From Nocardioidaceae bacterium (lineage in GTDB: Bacteria > Actinomycetota > Actinomycetes > Propionibacteriales > Nocardioidaceae), in assembly GCA_025966335.1 (NCBI GenBank), contig JAICRS010000183.1, positions 1 through 6,087 on the forward strand: a DNA stretch of 6,087 nt, in the 5' to 3' direction. Below are positions 5,130-6,087 of this stretch, piece by piece. The stretch's first letter is position 1, and every line of letters starts with the position of its first letter. Position numbers and translations under genes: made by a program. Below the pieces are notes generated by a model. It saw only the letters and a list, made by a program, of their open reading frames with translations. It did no database searches and was not told the DNA's origin.

Positions 5130-6087
5130 ATGGCCAGCAAGATCGGACGCACCCGGAGGCGGCTTCGCACGTCGTCTCGGACGGTGCTCTCGGCGGTGGC
5201 GATCACGAGCCTTACGGCCACGGGGGTCGTCGTCTACGCCGGTGCAGCGTCAGCAGCAGTACCCAAGTTCCCGGACAACATCGTTGTCTTCCCCGACCGG
5301 GACTTCGTCTCCGTCGAGGGCTACATGGACCCGTTCTACGCGGGGCAGACCGCGCTGCTCGAGGTCACGCGAGGAAGCACGGTGATCGGATCGGCGAAGG
5401 CAGTCATCTCGGGCACCGACGTCGCCTTCGAGGTCAACCACCCCGGTGGTGTCTGCTGGGGCGCCGGAACCAGTCACCAGGTGACCCCGGACATCCGGCC
5501 CGGAGATGTGGTCTCGCTGACCCTGCCCGATGGCCTGAAGGACGAGACCACCGTGGCGGACACCTATGTCACCAAGGACATGACGCTCAACGGGAACGTG
5601 ATCACGGTCGACGGTTACGTCGCTCCGAGCGTCAACAAGGCGCAGATGGAGCAGCGGATCATCAACCCCGACCTGAAGGACACCGACGTCGGGCGTCGTG
5701 ACCTTCGTGCCGTCCCCGGTGAGATCACCGCAGAGGCCGCCTACACGTCCACCCTGGACTTCCCGACCGAGAGCACGTTCCTGGCCACCTACACCTTCGT
5801 CGACCCGGCAACCGCGGCGATCGCCGCGTCCGCCGACCTCGGCGAGCGGTCGATGGCCTGGCAGGTCGAGGACGCGGACGCGAACCGTCAGGGGCTCACC
5901 ATCGCGGAGTACGGCGAAGCCGGCGGTCCCGGCATGGGCGGCTGCCCGGCCGGTCCTGGGGACCAGGGTGCACCGACCCCCGGCACCGCACAGGTCGTCC
6001 GCTCCGCCGACAAGACGTCGCTGTCGGTGAAGTGGGAGCCCGTCGCTGCACAGGCCGGTGCCGAGCCGGTCAGCGGCTACAGCATCA
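5130..6087 (+). CDS. Large secreted protein with fibronectin type III domain, N-terminal part (3' end outside window)
   Basis: The frame is open from ATG 5130 to the window edge, giving 319 residues and one extra base. Residues 1-43 are a Sec-type signal peptide: an Arg-rich n-region (GRTRRRLRTSSR), a hydrophobic core, and cleavage near GAASAA before VPKFP. Residues about 47-265 form a beta-rich region typical of actinobacterial secreted proteins: FPDNIVVFPDRDFVSVEGY, then EVNHPGGVCWG, then INPDLKDTDVGRRDLRAVPG. I recognise its style but know no named function. Two cysteines (C109, C272) may pair. A Gly/Pro linker (about 262-284) leads into the first strands of an FN3 domain (TAQVVRSADKTSLSVKWEPV, then VSGYSI), so more FN3 or other extracellular domains probably follow. 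Such proteins are usually surface or extracellular binding proteins. The terminator upstream and the 125-nt gap suggest its own promoter. The full length, any catalytic domain and any anchor cannot be judged here. Confidence 0.82.
   Translation, partial: MASKIGRTRRRLRTSSRTVLSAVAITSLTATGVVVYAGAASAAVPKFPDNIVVFPDRDFVSVEGYMDPFYAGQTALLEVTRGSTVIGSAKAVISGTDVAFEVNHPGGVCWGAGTSHQVTPDIRPGDVVSLTLPDGLKDETTVADTYVTKDMTLNGNVITVDGYVAPSVNKAQMEQRIINPDLKDTDVGRRDLRAVPGEITAEAAYTSTLDFPTESTFLATYTFVDPATAAIAASADLGERSMAWQVEDADANRQGLTIAEYGEAGGPGMGGCPAGPGDQGAPTPGTAQVVRSADKTSLSVKWEPVAAQAGAEPVSGYSI

Noticed and set aside
5754..5768. LDFPTES in the FN3 protein resembling the DFPT motif of the SBBP repeats
   Set aside because: The flanking STxLGG and DAFVTK elements are missing, so it is a chance match and not a propeller blade.

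Overview
The window is high-GC DNA with actinobacterial traits: strong G/C at third codon positions, GTG starts, a hairpin terminator without a U-tract, a probable leaderless promoter, and SpoIIAB/RsbW-type kinase and FN3 secreted-protein families common in Actinomycetota. A Nocardioidaceae-like soil actinomycete is my guess from protein style, not something the sequence proves. All genes I can support lie on the + strand.

Left part (1-986): the C-terminal third of a Schlafen-group-3/DUF2075 helicase-like ATPase enters from the left edge. It is followed after 2 nt by a MazG-like nucleotide pyrophosphohydrolase gene. That second gene has lost its central catalytic part and shifts frame, so it is best read as a pseudogene. 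This pair is the nearest thing here to a nucleotide or defence-type module, and half of it is broken.

Middle (987-1992): a probable leaderless promoter precedes a protein with an N-terminal HATPase_c_2 (anti-sigma-factor kinase type) domain and a C-terminal helical region of about 160 residues that I cannot assign.

Right-middle (1993-5004): a two-gene transcription unit encodes exported proteins. The first is a Tat-exported, sulfite-oxidase-family molybdopterin enzyme. Twenty nt downstream is a secreted seven-bladed SBBP beta-propeller whose blades 2-5 carry cysteine-bracketed loops. A 15-bp perfect hairpin closes the unit.

Right edge (5005-6087): an intergenic region with an 11-bp-spaced repeated motif precedes the N-terminal 319 residues of a large secreted protein. 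It has a signal peptide, an actinobacterial beta-rich N-terminal region and the start of a fibronectin type III domain, and it runs off the window.

Functionally, the right half is an envelope or extracellular set and the left half is intracellular. I see no tRNA, rRNA, CRISPR array, insertion sequence or att site. Apart from the degraded MazG gene and the unusual enzyme-propeller pairing, the region looks ordinary.
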